The notes beneath the pieces are model-generated. The model was not told the DNA's origin. It saw only the letters and a program-made list of their open reading frames with translations, and did not search any database. Of a stretch of DNA of 64,000 nt, positions 45,767-56,449 are shown one piece after another. Every line of letters begins with the position of its first letter. The stretch's first letter is position 1. This DNA is from Nematostella vectensis (taxonomy: Eukaryota > Cnidaria > Anthozoa > Actiniaria > Edwardsiidae). Where the stretch lies: the NCBI RefSeq assembly GCF_932526225.1, contig NC_064034.1, positions 12,660,887 to 12,724,886 of the forward strand. The letters run 5' to 3'. A program made the translations under genes and the position numbers.

Positions 45767-45932
45767 CAGTAATTCCCCACATAAAAGAACCTGCCTTTTA
45801 CAAAGTTAGCCTAAACATTTTATGACAATTTCTTATACATTTACTGTAAGGTTTAAATATAAAGGTGTATAAGATACCGAATTATGGCCTAACAGGTTTT
45901 AAATTTACTGGTTCTTATATGTGGGAACTACT
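45767..45932. mobile_element. 166-bp MITE
   Basis: CAGTAATTCCCCACATAAAA at the left end and its near-complement TATATGTGGGAACTACTG at the right end form ~24-bp terminal inverted repeats with CAGT/ACTG ends. The interior is AT-rich and noncoding. Confidence 0.78.
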
Positions 45933-46949
45933 GCATAGCCTAAGGGCAAGCATAAAATATCCTCTTTTTAGTATGATAACAGAACATTTTTTTTGGTAGA
46001 AAGTTTTGCCGTGGTCCCTGTTCTGTCAACAGTCAAGCAATTAGTACTAGTTTATCTACAGAAAGGTTCTCGCGGAAAGAGAATAAGACCAGTTATCTAA
46101 GAGACCCTAACAATTATCACTTACCTACAAAAAAAATCCCCCTCGCCAAATCGGTACGAACAAAACCGTGCGCGCGGCTGCTGGTAAACCCGTGAAGCCC
46201 AAATAATTTGGTTGAGACTCTGTTAGCAGATGCCCAGTTCGGATAATTAGAATCAATTCATTACACAGCAGGATAATTGAATACGGACGCCGAAGGGTGA
46301 AACCTCCATAGGTATTTGAAGAGATAGATGTAATTGTTTGAAGTAAACAAGCCTCTACGATCGATGCATGTATTTTGGCCGCTGTTTGCTTTTTGACAAT
46401 TGTAAGGTCTGGCGTTAACTAGAGGGAATGCCGACCCGATACAGCTTAAACTTGTTGTCAAAACATCAGACAAACGTCTGGAATTGGCAATTATGTTCTT
46501 TCTATTTTTGATGATAATAAGAATATCACGACAATTATGTGATTGCGTCGAGAACTAGCTACTCTAATGTAAATGAGGATATTTTCGCGACGCATTCATA
46601 TTCGCCCTTTTCGCGCTAAATTTACATTGTACGGAAATGAACAATGAAAATAAATTCGCGCGTAAAATGGAGTAAGTGATAGTGATAGTGACAAATGTTC
46701 GCGCGCGTTTGTAGCGTTTTTCACGAAACAACACGAGGGACCCGTTTCGTGCATATGGGATAGGATTTATAGAAGAATACGCCGGAAAATGCACTGCCCT
46801 TTCCTGGCGCAAATCTTTCTTTTTTTTTTAAGATTTTTGTTTATAAGTACAAGCAATTTAAAAAAAAAATCATTTTTTCTAAATATAAAATTTAAAAAAA
46901 AAATCATTTTTTTGCAAATATAAAATTATATTATTATTTTACGCGCGTC

Positions 46950-47170
46950 TTAGGCCTAGTTTAAACGCCGTTCTTTTCATCTGCCGTTCCAAATAAACGG
47001 TGTAGGTACATGAAAAGAACGACGTCTAAGGCTAAGTTCAAACGTCGTATGTTCCAGCCGTATTCAATGCAAATCCTTGCAAATGGAGATAAAACAATTA
47101 ACTTGATTCATTTGTATGCATTTGCATTGAGTACGGCTCATGGATAATACGACGTTTGAACTTAGCCTAA
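46950..47170. mobile_element. two abutting or nested hairpin MITEs
   Basis: Element B (47027-47170) is a hairpin. TAAGGCTAAGTTCAAACGTC faces GACGTTTGAACTTAGCC, and inside it CCGTATTCAATGCAAAT faces ATTTGCATTGAGTACGG. Element A (46950 to about 47026) has CGCCGTTCTTTTCAT facing ATGAAAAGAACGACG, but its outer right end stops where B begins. Confidence 0.75.
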
Positions 47171-48372
47171 ATCAAATTAGACCGGACCATTCTACACACG
47201 CCTTACTCCCCCGTGCCCAACGCCTGTGGACCGTGTTGGATTCAGACGCCCTCCTTTTATTCATTTTGTGCCGTTCCAAATGCATAATGTAGTTATGACA
47301 TTCAAATGCTGATTAAGCTGCCCATTCATGAAAAGAACGGTCAATGAACGACATATAAAACAAATGATGTACTTTTCGCCTGTGCACTTTACAGCATCAT
47401 TGAACATTGTATCCTCTCCTCTTTTTTCGAAGTCAAATGGCGACGTACAAGAAACCCACGTCTCGATAAGCTCGCAATTTTATATTCAAGCACACAGAAC
47501 ACTAACTTCGTTTTTGCCAATTTGCATGCCTGCTTTTGTTTCGATAAAGCATAATACTTCATGTAGCCATCAATATGGTAAGGGTATGGATTAGGTGGTT
47601 AGGGACAGTATCTAGGACACTATATTGATGGCTACAAGATGTTTCAACCCGCGAAACGAGCCATGTACCGCTGTCATTGTGATAGCGCAGGCGCTTATCG
47701 CTAACCCGCAAGAACTAAATTATATACCTAAATTATATTAATACGGCGTCTAAAACCACCGCTATACGCGCGCATGCTTATAGCTGGAATGGCCTATTAG
47801 CATCATATTAACATCTTTTGGTTGGCTAGTGTAGCGCATGTCAATCAGATAGTACATTACTCGCATTTTAGTTATTTTTACTTGGTTTACTTCCCAAATG
47901 TGTTAAAGAGTCATGCTAGCGCTCGTCGCATTGTAAATAGAGTATAGTACTTATCGGTGAAGTATATAATGCATTTATTCGTTTTGGCGCCCTCCCCGAA
48001 AAGAAGTCAGCGCGGAATTTGGTTTTGTCGTTTAGCATCAAATTACTGTAGCTTAGTACAGTACTAAGTACTGTATTACTGTAGCTTAATTTCTGTTTGG
48101 AACTCCTGTGGTTGCCCTTGAGGCAAGAGGGCTGGGGAAAAGTGACGTAAGATCAACCAAATTATACCTTGAGCGAGACGTGCGTCATAACTCGGTGGTC
48201 AGAACTGAAGATTGGGAACAGTTTTGGCGTAAAGACAAAGTCCACGCCCTAAAACGCTCATCGAGTTTTATTTTGCAAGTTTTTTTCCGCTGAAAGTAGT
48301 TCCTAGGCCCCGTTTACTTGACTCGTGCACTTTCAAAAAGCTGCCACGGTTTACCTTTTTGTCAGACACGCC

Positions 48373-50041
48373 ATTTTGCTTTGTTATGTTTTGTATGGCC
48401 GCTGTCCAAAGGCATTACCGGCGCATCACAATAAAAACTTGTCAAGTAAATGTTGCCGGTGTAGACGGCCCTTTTAAGGGCTACCAATGACCACGGTTTA
48501 GTGGAGTGGACGATAAGCTAGCATGAATATCACATAAACTTTTATGGTTTTTTTCTTCCGCTTGGTATTAAAAATGGTCATAGAATCTCGACTCGTAGCT
48601 TTGCCTATAAAAAAACTAGAGCTGACGGCTAAGCCATTATTTTAGCAAGCTTTGAATATCACATAAACTTTTATTTATTTTTTTTGTATCCGCCTGTCGT
48701 TAAAAACGAATATAGGGTCGCGACACGTAGCTTTGCCCATGACAAATTAGCCATTTTAACAAGTTGTTATGTTGATATTAAATAATATTGGTGAGGGGAA
48801 TGCCTGCTTATATTGGACACTTGACTAGAGATAAGTACTGGACAGTGAGCACTAACAGAAGCACTAGGCTTTTTGCGGCTAACTCGATCATTGTTAAAAA
48901 TTATTTTGCGCGAATCGTCGAAATCACAAGATAATCTTGAAGAAATAAGATTACTGAATTGGCGAAACTGCTTTTAAACTATTTATGTGTGTATGTCAAC
49001 GAAATCCGTCTTGATATGTGTAATTGATAAGATTGTCCATGAATACTAGACGGCAAAGCGTAAAACAACCTCACGCATCTATTATATACGGAAGTTCCCA
49101 AGCAACGAAACACACGTTTTAATGCCACGTTTATTTTTGTGGAACACCCAATTTATACCTTTCCCCTGAATATAAAAGTTTATTAATACAACCTTCTCTT
49201 TATATACTGTACACTCTTTATTTTAATTAAGAACATTTTTTTTTAAAAAAACGCCAGCTAGATATTTTGCTTTGTTATGTTTTGTATGTCCGCTGTCCAA
49301 AGGCATTGCCGGCGCATCACAATAAAAACTTGTCAAGTAAATGTTGCCGGTGTAGACGGCACTTTTAAGGGCTACCAATGACCACGGTTTAGTGGAGTGG
49401 ACGATAAGCTAGCATGAATATCACATAAAATTTTATGGTTTTTTTCTTCCGCCTGGTATTAAAAATGGTCATAGAGTCTCGACTCGTAGCTTTGCCTATA
49501 AAAAACTAGAGCTGACGGCTAAGCCATTATTTTAGCAAGCTTTGAATATCACATAAACTTTTATTTATTTTTTTTTTATCCGCCTGTCGTTAAAAACGAA
49601 TATAGGGTAGCGACACGTAGCTTTGCCCATGAAAAATTAGCCATTTTAACAAGTTGTTATGTTGATATTAAATAATATTGGTGAGGGGAATGCCTGCTTA
49701 TATTGGACACTTGACTACCGATAAGTACTGGACAGTGAGCACTAACAGAAGCACTAGGCTATTTGCGGCTTACTCGATCATCGTTGAAAATTATTTTGCG
49801 CGAATCTTCGAAATCACAAGATAATCTTGAAGAAATAAGATTACTGAATTGGCGAAACTGCTTTTAAACTATTTATGTGTGTAAGTAAACTAAATCCGTC
49901 TTGATATGTGTAATTGATAAGATTGTCCATGAATACAATACCACAAAGCGTAGAACAACCTCACGCGTCTATTATATACGGCAGTTCCCAAGCAACGAAA
50001 CACACGTTTTAATGCCACGTTTATTTTTGTGTAACACCCAA
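48373..50041. repeat. ~780-bp direct duplication, period ~891 bp
   Basis: Copies at 48373-49151 and 49264-50041 are nearly identical, with scattered substitutions. Each contains a smaller degenerate pair based on GAATATCACATAAACTTTTA (about 130 bp apart). A shared CCAGCTAGATATTT occurs just before copy 2 (about 49253-49266) and just after it (50044-50057), possible junction homology. No coding content. Confidence 0.93.
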
Positions 50042-50049
50042 CATCCAGC

Positions 50050-51600
50050 TAGATATTTCACCAGATTTTAAGATCATATTAAGAACATGCCAAGGCTCAG
50101 AATATCAGAGAAAAGATTGTTTTGTTAGTCTGATGCGTTCTAAAATGCAGAATTAAATTGTGCTCACCTTACATATTATTGCCATTGATCATTGTGCAAT
50201 TTTCCTCCTAATAATTCATTGTGTGTTATATTTTTATATACACTGAAATTTAAGAACGTCCTTAAGAACATTTTCAGCCAACTTCTCCAAAAATAAGAAA
50301 ACGGCCCAGCTTCAATTGAAAATTAGACGTTCTTGTATAAAATAATGTACATCTAATATGTATAAATCAAGGTTCTTTATGATTTTTCTGACCTCGATAT
50401 TAGTGGTGCATTTTTGTGATTGCGCTATCGCAGTAATCGGGTGGTTTAATGCAGATGGAACTTGGCATGATTGTTGGTGGGTTCTCGGTTTCTCGTGTTA
50501 TCGTTAATTATAGTCGCCTTCGATTCAATCCAAAGTCGAAGAGGTAAGAAATGCTTTTTAATTATTCTGTACCTTTCCCTAAATGGAACAAAACAATTGT
50601 CTGATATCGCTGACTAGAAATACCCGGCTGGATATAAGGTCTTAAACACGATTAATCAAGTTTGCCTATATAGAATTTTATTGTAAGGGTTGAGAAAGTT
50701 ATTACACTCTCTCTCGTAGGGGTTCAGTTTGTTGTCTCCTCTGACAATGCATTTAAGATCTCGCAGTTTCATCACGCTTTGTTCGTTTCATAAATACCAA
50801 TTATAAACTTCTGACAGATAACAGCATTACGCTTTTCCTTTTTCGATTAAAAGAATGACTTTTTCTATCCTTAAATCAAAAAACACTATAATTTACTCCC
50901 CCCACCTATCAAAGCCCTTCCACCCACTCTGTGTAATCACAATGGAACGAAACAACAGCGTAAAACGCGCAAATGCAAAACACAACGTAATAATGAATTT
51001 CAAAATCACAACTTTCTCCCATGCTGAGCCCACCACAGTCAAATAAATCTGGTCTACATTTTTGCGCAGTATTCAGATCAGATCTCTTGATAACGAGCCA
51101 ATTTCGCCTTTCCCGCCTCCTGATTTTGCTGACTTTATTGCTGTTTAAGCCCCTCGAGAGTCTTGGAAGAGCGCCAAGGGCCTCATTAGCTTTTATGGAA
51201 ACCAAAGGATAGTTGTGATTATTTACTTGGCCTCAAGTTGTTAATGAATTTCTACATCCGCGCTCGTTAAATCTCAAACGTCGAATGGCTGGTGGATTGT
51301 TGTGTACATTATGTGAAAATAGATCACGCTTGTCATATGGGCTGGACTCGGAACTGACATGAAGGCAATTAAAAACGCATAACGAGTGGCGAATAGCGAT
51401 TTATTTATGTGGAGAAAATGAGAAGGCGGCAACGTCCGAGAACAGTAGCGGCTACGGTTTTACCAAGTGCGGCGGAAAGACCAACCTGAGGTCTACCAAT
51501 AAAACTGCGGCGTGAGCCTTAAGAGACCAAGCGGCTTTGTTAGAGTATCAAGCAAAAGGAAGCTTAGGATTATAACGAAGCTGCCTGTTGTTATCACTGG
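50050..51600. other. presumed 5' region of GPCR paralogue 2
   Basis: A strong donor-like GAAGAG/GTAAGAAATG lies near 50538-50547, compatible with an untranslated first exon on the plus strand. No coding exon is supported. Frames at 50855-51212 on both strands show no recognisable domain. Confidence 0.35.
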
Positions 51601-51670
51601 GACTTGTTGAGTGGAATCGTCAAGTCGGTGCAAAATAGAGGTCGCCCTCACAGATTTCGCATTTGCTTCA

Positions 51671-52777
51671 ATGGGTCTTTACAATCTCTCGATGAATTAC
51701 AGTGGTTCACAGCATGACCTTGAGCCCGTGGGACTTCGCTGGAGTCTTCGACTCATATACATTGCCGTGTTCTTCATAGGAATAGTGGGAAATCTCGTAG
51801 TAGGTATCGCGATCATTCTGCGCAAGAGGCTCCGAACCAGCAATAATATCTTCACGCTAAACCTCTGCATCGCCGACCTTATTGTCATTGTCATTTACGT
51901 GCCTACTCAGATGGCGGCATTCGAGAACGACCACAACTGGCCCTTTGGCAACTTCATGTGCCAAGTGGCTTACATTATTATTCCTCTGTGCCTATCCGCG
52001 TCTATTGGAATTCTCCTGGCCATCTCCACGGATCGGTACAGGGCGATCGCCCATCCCTTGCGGCCCAGACTTACCTTGATGAACGTGAAGATTATCATCG
52101 CTATCATCTGGTTTCTCTCGTTCATCACTAGTATTCCGCTGCTATTTGTCGCCGGCACGGATCGACCAGATCCTAGCGGTAAACTCTACTGTTCCGAGCT
52201 ATGGCCCAGGGGCACGCGCTACGAGGAAATGTACTGGATAGCAATCTTTGTAGTTCAGTATGTCATCCCTCTAGCAGTAATCGCAGCGCTTTCTCGAGTT
52301 ACTGCTATGAAGATTCGCCAAAACTCTTTTTTTTCTTCCGCGAGAAAGCGCTCTCAAATTGTAACGACTGCGGTGCGACAGCGCCTGAAGCAAAGCACGA
52401 AGATAGCTAAGATGCTTATAGGGCTGGTGTTACTCTACTCTATCTGCATGCTCCCGCAACATGTTATCTATTTCTGGTTAAAATACGGTAATCTGAATGT
52501 GCTTAGTTACAAAATGTATGTGTTCAGGCTCGCTAATGTTTTCCCGATGGCAAATTGCGCGTTGAATCCGATCCTATATGGTACCCTTAATAAGGAGTTC
52601 GCGCAAGTATTCAAGAGCTTTTTTGCTATCTTTGGCTGTGGGAAAATCAAAACAGGAGACGAAAAAAATATGGAATCAGAAGGGACCTTGTCCCCTGAGA
52701 AGAGAAGCATTCGGTGGATCCGATCCGCGTCCCAGACAAAACGACCCGAATCAGCAATGGAAGAGGCGCTATTATAA
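51671..52777 (+). CDS. rhodopsin-family peptide-type GPCR, paralogue 2
   Basis: A 368-aa seven-helix receptor in one coding exon. Start: the ATG at 51671 (MGLYNLSMNYSG), the first ATG in a frame that is also open upstream. It is clearly paralogous to the receptor at 39801-40928: RKRLRTSNNIFTLNLCIADL and VKIIIAIIWF have near-identical counterparts. TM3 ends TDRYRAIAHP (D121). Cys97 and Cys174 can pair. TM7 has the standard NPILYGTLNKEF. TM6 reads CMLPQHV, so the usual tryptophan is absent here too. The tail is Ser/Lys-rich. Ligand unknown; neuropeptide-type by overall pattern. The two genes point away from each other. Confidence 0.93.
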   Translation: MGLYNLSMNYSGSQHDLEPVGLRWSLRLIYIAVFFIGIVGNLVVGIAIILRKRLRTSNNIFTLNLCIADLIVIVIYVPTQMAAFENDHNWPFGNFMCQVAYIIIPLCLSASIGILLAISTDRYRAIAHPLRPRLTLMNVKIIIAIIWFLSFITSIPLLFVAGTDRPDPSGKLYCSELWPRGTRYEEMYWIAIFVVQYVIPLAVIAALSRVTAMKIRQNSFFSSARKRSQIVTTAVRQRLKQSTKIAKMLIGLVLLYSICMLPQHVIYFWLKYGNLNVLSYKMYVFRLANVFPMANCALNPILYGTLNKEFAQVFKSFFAIFGCGKIKTGDEKNMESEGTLSPEKRSIRWIRSASQTKRPESAMEEALL

Positions 52778-53436
52778 GAACCAGACATTTAGACAAAGAG
52801 GGATTAATAGAACAAGATAAAAGAGAGGAAACAATAACTTCCCGTCTTATTGCCAGACCTGCGATTCTCATAAACGGTTGTATAATAATGAGGCGCTGTT
52901 GTCGCAATTTCATCACACGAGGGAACAGCGGATTCGTTTGTTATTACTGTGGTGAATTTTGGCAAACTGTTGGCAGTATTGAAAACCTCATTGAAAAACA
53001 TCAGATTAACAATGAGAGTAAAGTGACCATCTAAATGCTAAACCTTTAATTTGCATGATTAAACTGTAGGGATCCAAATGAAGATTTCCGTTTGGGTACT
53101 GTTTTGTAGTGCATGGAGGATTCATCCGCGGGTGATTGGTGCTACTGCTCTTAGGTAAACACGGGAAATAATGTGAAATTAATGGTGCAACAGCTATTAG
53201 AAATAATTCTAAAGAAAACTAAAAAGTAAAGTGATTTTGCAAACGTAAACAAAAGTCGTTTTTGTGTGTCTTTTATTTTCGGAGTGAAAAAACGATGCTA
53301 GAGTGAAAAAAACAATAATGATAGTGAAAAAACAATGTCATAGTGAAAAAAAAAAACGAGACAAACTGTGAAATTAAACAATGTCAGATTGAAAAAAACA
53401 ACGTCAAGGTGAAAACATTGCCAGAGTACCTGAGTA

Positions 53437-54050
53437 CCGAGGGTGCCGGACATTTAGAGGTTTCACTCTTATCAAACTCTATACAAAATGACAATAGACA
53501 CTGATAACGGACGCCTTGTCCGGTCCCGAGGGTGCCGGACATTTAGAGGTTTCACTCTTATCAAACTCTATACAAAATGACAATAGACACTGATAACGGA
53601 CGCCTTGTCCGGTCCCGAGGGTGCCGGACATTTAGAGATTTCACTCTTATTTATCAAACTCTATACAAAATGACAATAGACTCTGATAACGGACGCCGTG
53701 TCCAGTCCCGAGGGTGCCGGACATTTAGAGGTTTCACTCTTATCAAACTCTATACAAAATGACAATAGACACTGATAACGGACGCCTTGTCCGGTCCCGA
53801 GGGTGCCGGACATTAAGAGATTTCACTCTTATTTATCAAACTCTATACAAAATTGACAATAGGCACTGATAACGGACGCCATGTCCGGTCCCGAGGGTGC
53901 CGGACATTTAGAGGTTTCACTCTTATCAAACTCTATACAAAATGACAATAGACACTGATAACGGACGCCTTGTCCGGTCACGATGGTGCCCGACATTTAA
54001 AGATTTCACTTTTATCAAACTCTATACAAAATGACAATAGACACTGCGCT
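53437..54050. repeat. 89-bp tandem satellite, seven units
   Basis: CCGAGGGTGCCGGACATTTA recurs at 53437, 53526, 53615, 53708, 53797, 53891 and about 53980. The period is 89 bp, or 93-94 bp where a TTAT insertion is present. Each unit carries TGTCCGG..CCGGACA inverted motifs and TCAAACTCTATACAAAATGA. Open frames in it are periodic artefacts. Confidence 0.94.
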
Positions 54051-54221
54051 TGATGCGCTTGATGTGAGCCGTTCAAACAACAATATGATATTTATCTGAA
54101 AGATCAAATGTCATTTAGTAAACCTTCGCATGATTTTGACTGTTTTTGAGATTGCCGAATTAACAAGAAAATCACTCCACGGTGCATGATCGTGATTTGG
54201 AAATTCTAGAACTTAAGTACA

Positions 54222-54290
54222 GGGGCGGATCTAGCTTTTGCTAAAGGGGGGGTTTGGCTCAGTGACAAAGGGGGGAGGGGGTAATTTTTG
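54222..54290. repeat. dispersed G-rich element end
   Basis: CAGGGGCGGATCTAGC followed by G-rich runs resembles the CAGGGGCG.. end of the hAT-type MITEs in this window. No matching right end was located. Confidence 0.35.
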
Positions 54291-54758
54291 TTGTTAGATA
54301 TGGCTTTCTGGCAGCCCAGGGCTTCGAGTAAATCCTCATAGTAAAGCCATGCATCATAACTTGACAAAGATGACTAATTTACCTTTTTGATAAAATTTGT
54401 AATATCGAACATGTCTATCAATTTGAAAGCGTTGAAAACTCAAGAAAAATGAATAATTACAGAAGATACATCGTGAAGTATCAGATATATCACTATTGAT
54501 GAACATTGACCTTGATCTCCATGATAACGATTTAGTTTCTAAGATAGGAGGGACATTTTAAAAAATGTTTATAATAAACTTTGAGTGTTTAATGTGTGAT
54601 TAAAACAATTTTAACCCCAAAAAGCCGCTTTAAGGCCCACTTGCGTTTTATTCTACAATTCTTGTCACATTTTGGCGATTTTTCTCTCGCGTGCGCTGCA
54701 ACTCCAAATCGCCAATAGGGAATTCAAGCATCTACGACGGCGACGGCACGGAGACCTT

Positions 54759-55451
54759 AAGGGCCTATGGTACTCGTTGCTCGTTGCTAAGAAAGGGAAA
54801 AGCGCTACATTTGGTTAAATAGACTAAAATCGCCGCGCGTCTTCCACCTTGGTTCCGTGGCCCAGTGGTTAGCACCTTTGTCTCGTAAGCAAGCGCTCCG
54901 ACATTTTGTAGAAGTAATGTCATTTTTATATGTTTTTCGAGAATAAAAATAGATGGCGAAAAAACAAGATGGCGGCCATTTCCGCTCGAGAAAAGCACGT
55001 TAATTTTGAACATTTTACAACAATTGTGATTTTTTTTTTCACTCAAACCATTGATATTACCATTCCTAACACCTTAGGGGATTGGGTTTTTGATTTTTGA
55101 AGAGTTGAAAAAGCTATTACCAATTATGTGGTTTTCGAAGAACATAAATATTCGCCATTTCTCGCGGTATCAAAATTTCGCAAATCCGATGCGTGAAGTT
55201 TAAGAAAATAGTGATGTTAAAATATTTCTTCAAAAAAATTATGGCAGATTTGAACAGTAGCTTCTCCGACCCGTTTCTATGTTCTGGGTCACGTGACCAT
55301 GGGAGGAGTCAGTTGACGTCATCACTTGTGTTATTTATGTCTAAAACACTTATGTTGAAAGTTCCAAGAGATTTGACAAAAAAACAGAAGCTTTTATAAA
55401 ACAAACAAATTTCCCTAGCAACGGACTAAAAAGATAGTACCATAGGCCCTT
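54759..55451. mobile_element. 693-bp non-autonomous DNA element
   Basis: AAGGGCCTATGGTACT at the left end and AGTACCATAGGCCCTT at the right are perfect 16-bp inverted repeats. The flanks read TTAA at the left and TTGA at the right if the AA/TT is counted as target, so a TTAA duplication is possible. Inside, 54851-54885 (GGTTCCGTGGCCCAGTGGTT) resembles a tRNA A-box region without a B box. No transposase frame. Confidence 0.72.
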
Positions 55452-56011
55452 GACCACCCAAAAGGCTCTCATGTTTTCGCTCAATTCTAAACTAGTTTTG
55501 ATAAACTTCACTCGTTTTTGTAGTACCCAAAAATTATAGACAAGCCTAAAACCTTATTTCTAACATAGCAAACAAGGATAGTCTTGTTTTCCGCGTTCCC
55601 GTCCCACGTTCCCGTCTTCGCTTGACCGTGAAATTTGGAGTTCTCACGTTGTAGTTTGAAGGAAAACTGTTGAACTGCATCAGATCAGACAGAATCCATT
55701 TCGAGCACATTTCACGTCTGGCTCATTGAATTTACAATTCGCGTTGCCGTCGTCGTGATGCAACCTCGGCGACTTTTGTCGCAGAGATATCGCACAGGTT
55801 TTGAACTTGATCACTACCGTTTAGTTACCAACAATCAAGCCTCTCAGATAGTTGATAAACATTTTCGTGTCGCGCTCTACAAAATTTGTCGCGCGCTACA
55901 TGTTTTCGGTAGTGGCTGAACTAGAAACATTTAGGAGACATGTCGCGCACTACATTTCGCCTAGTTTAGGCAGGCATTTCTAAACATAAGTTTCCTACGG
56001 CTAATTTCGCT

Positions 56012-56423
56012 GGTAATACGAGCAGCAAAATCGTACAACTTGGCTGCGTTGCGGGTTGCGCGAACCAGCTTTTGTCGCAGCAATTTTTTGTTGCAAGTTG
56101 AAATAGTTTGCTGCAGAAAGTAGAAGATGGTTCTACTTTTTGCTAGAAAACTCGGAGATGTAGCTCGTATTACTACATCCACCCAACTTGTCTCGATAAG
56201 ACGTCAAGCATACGCAAGCACTTCCATTAGCGTTTGTGATTGGTTAAACGAAAGTCACACATCAGTGTCACGGAGAAAAAAGATGGCGGATTAACAGCAA
56301 GAACCAGTCTATCCTTTGCTGCGACAAAAGTTGGTTCGCTGGAAGTAAAACGCGCAACATAGCCTTTGAACTTTTTTGCAAATACTGCCACAAAAGTTGT
56401 AGGATTTTGCTGCTCGTACTACC
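56012..56423. mobile_element. nested foldback MITE
   Basis: GGTAATACGAGCAGCAAAAT at 56012 faces ATTTTGCTGCTCGTACTACC ending at 56423. Inner segments (GCGCGAACCAGCTTTTGTCG and CGACAAAAGTTGGTTCGC) are also inverted. A further GCTCGTATTACTAC at 56163-56176 makes 56012-56176 a hairpin on its own. Confidence 0.8.
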
Positions 56424-56449
56424 GTACCTTTATCCACTCTTTATTTGTT

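Noticed and set aside
52714-53034. 106-codon frame overlapping the end of GPCR 2
   Set aside because: It overlaps the receptor tail in another frame, with no domain and no upstream signals.
53577-53762. Repetitive protein 'MTIDTDNGRLV..'
   Set aside because: It comes from the 89-bp satellite; the period is not a multiple of three, so the frame is not conserved along the array.
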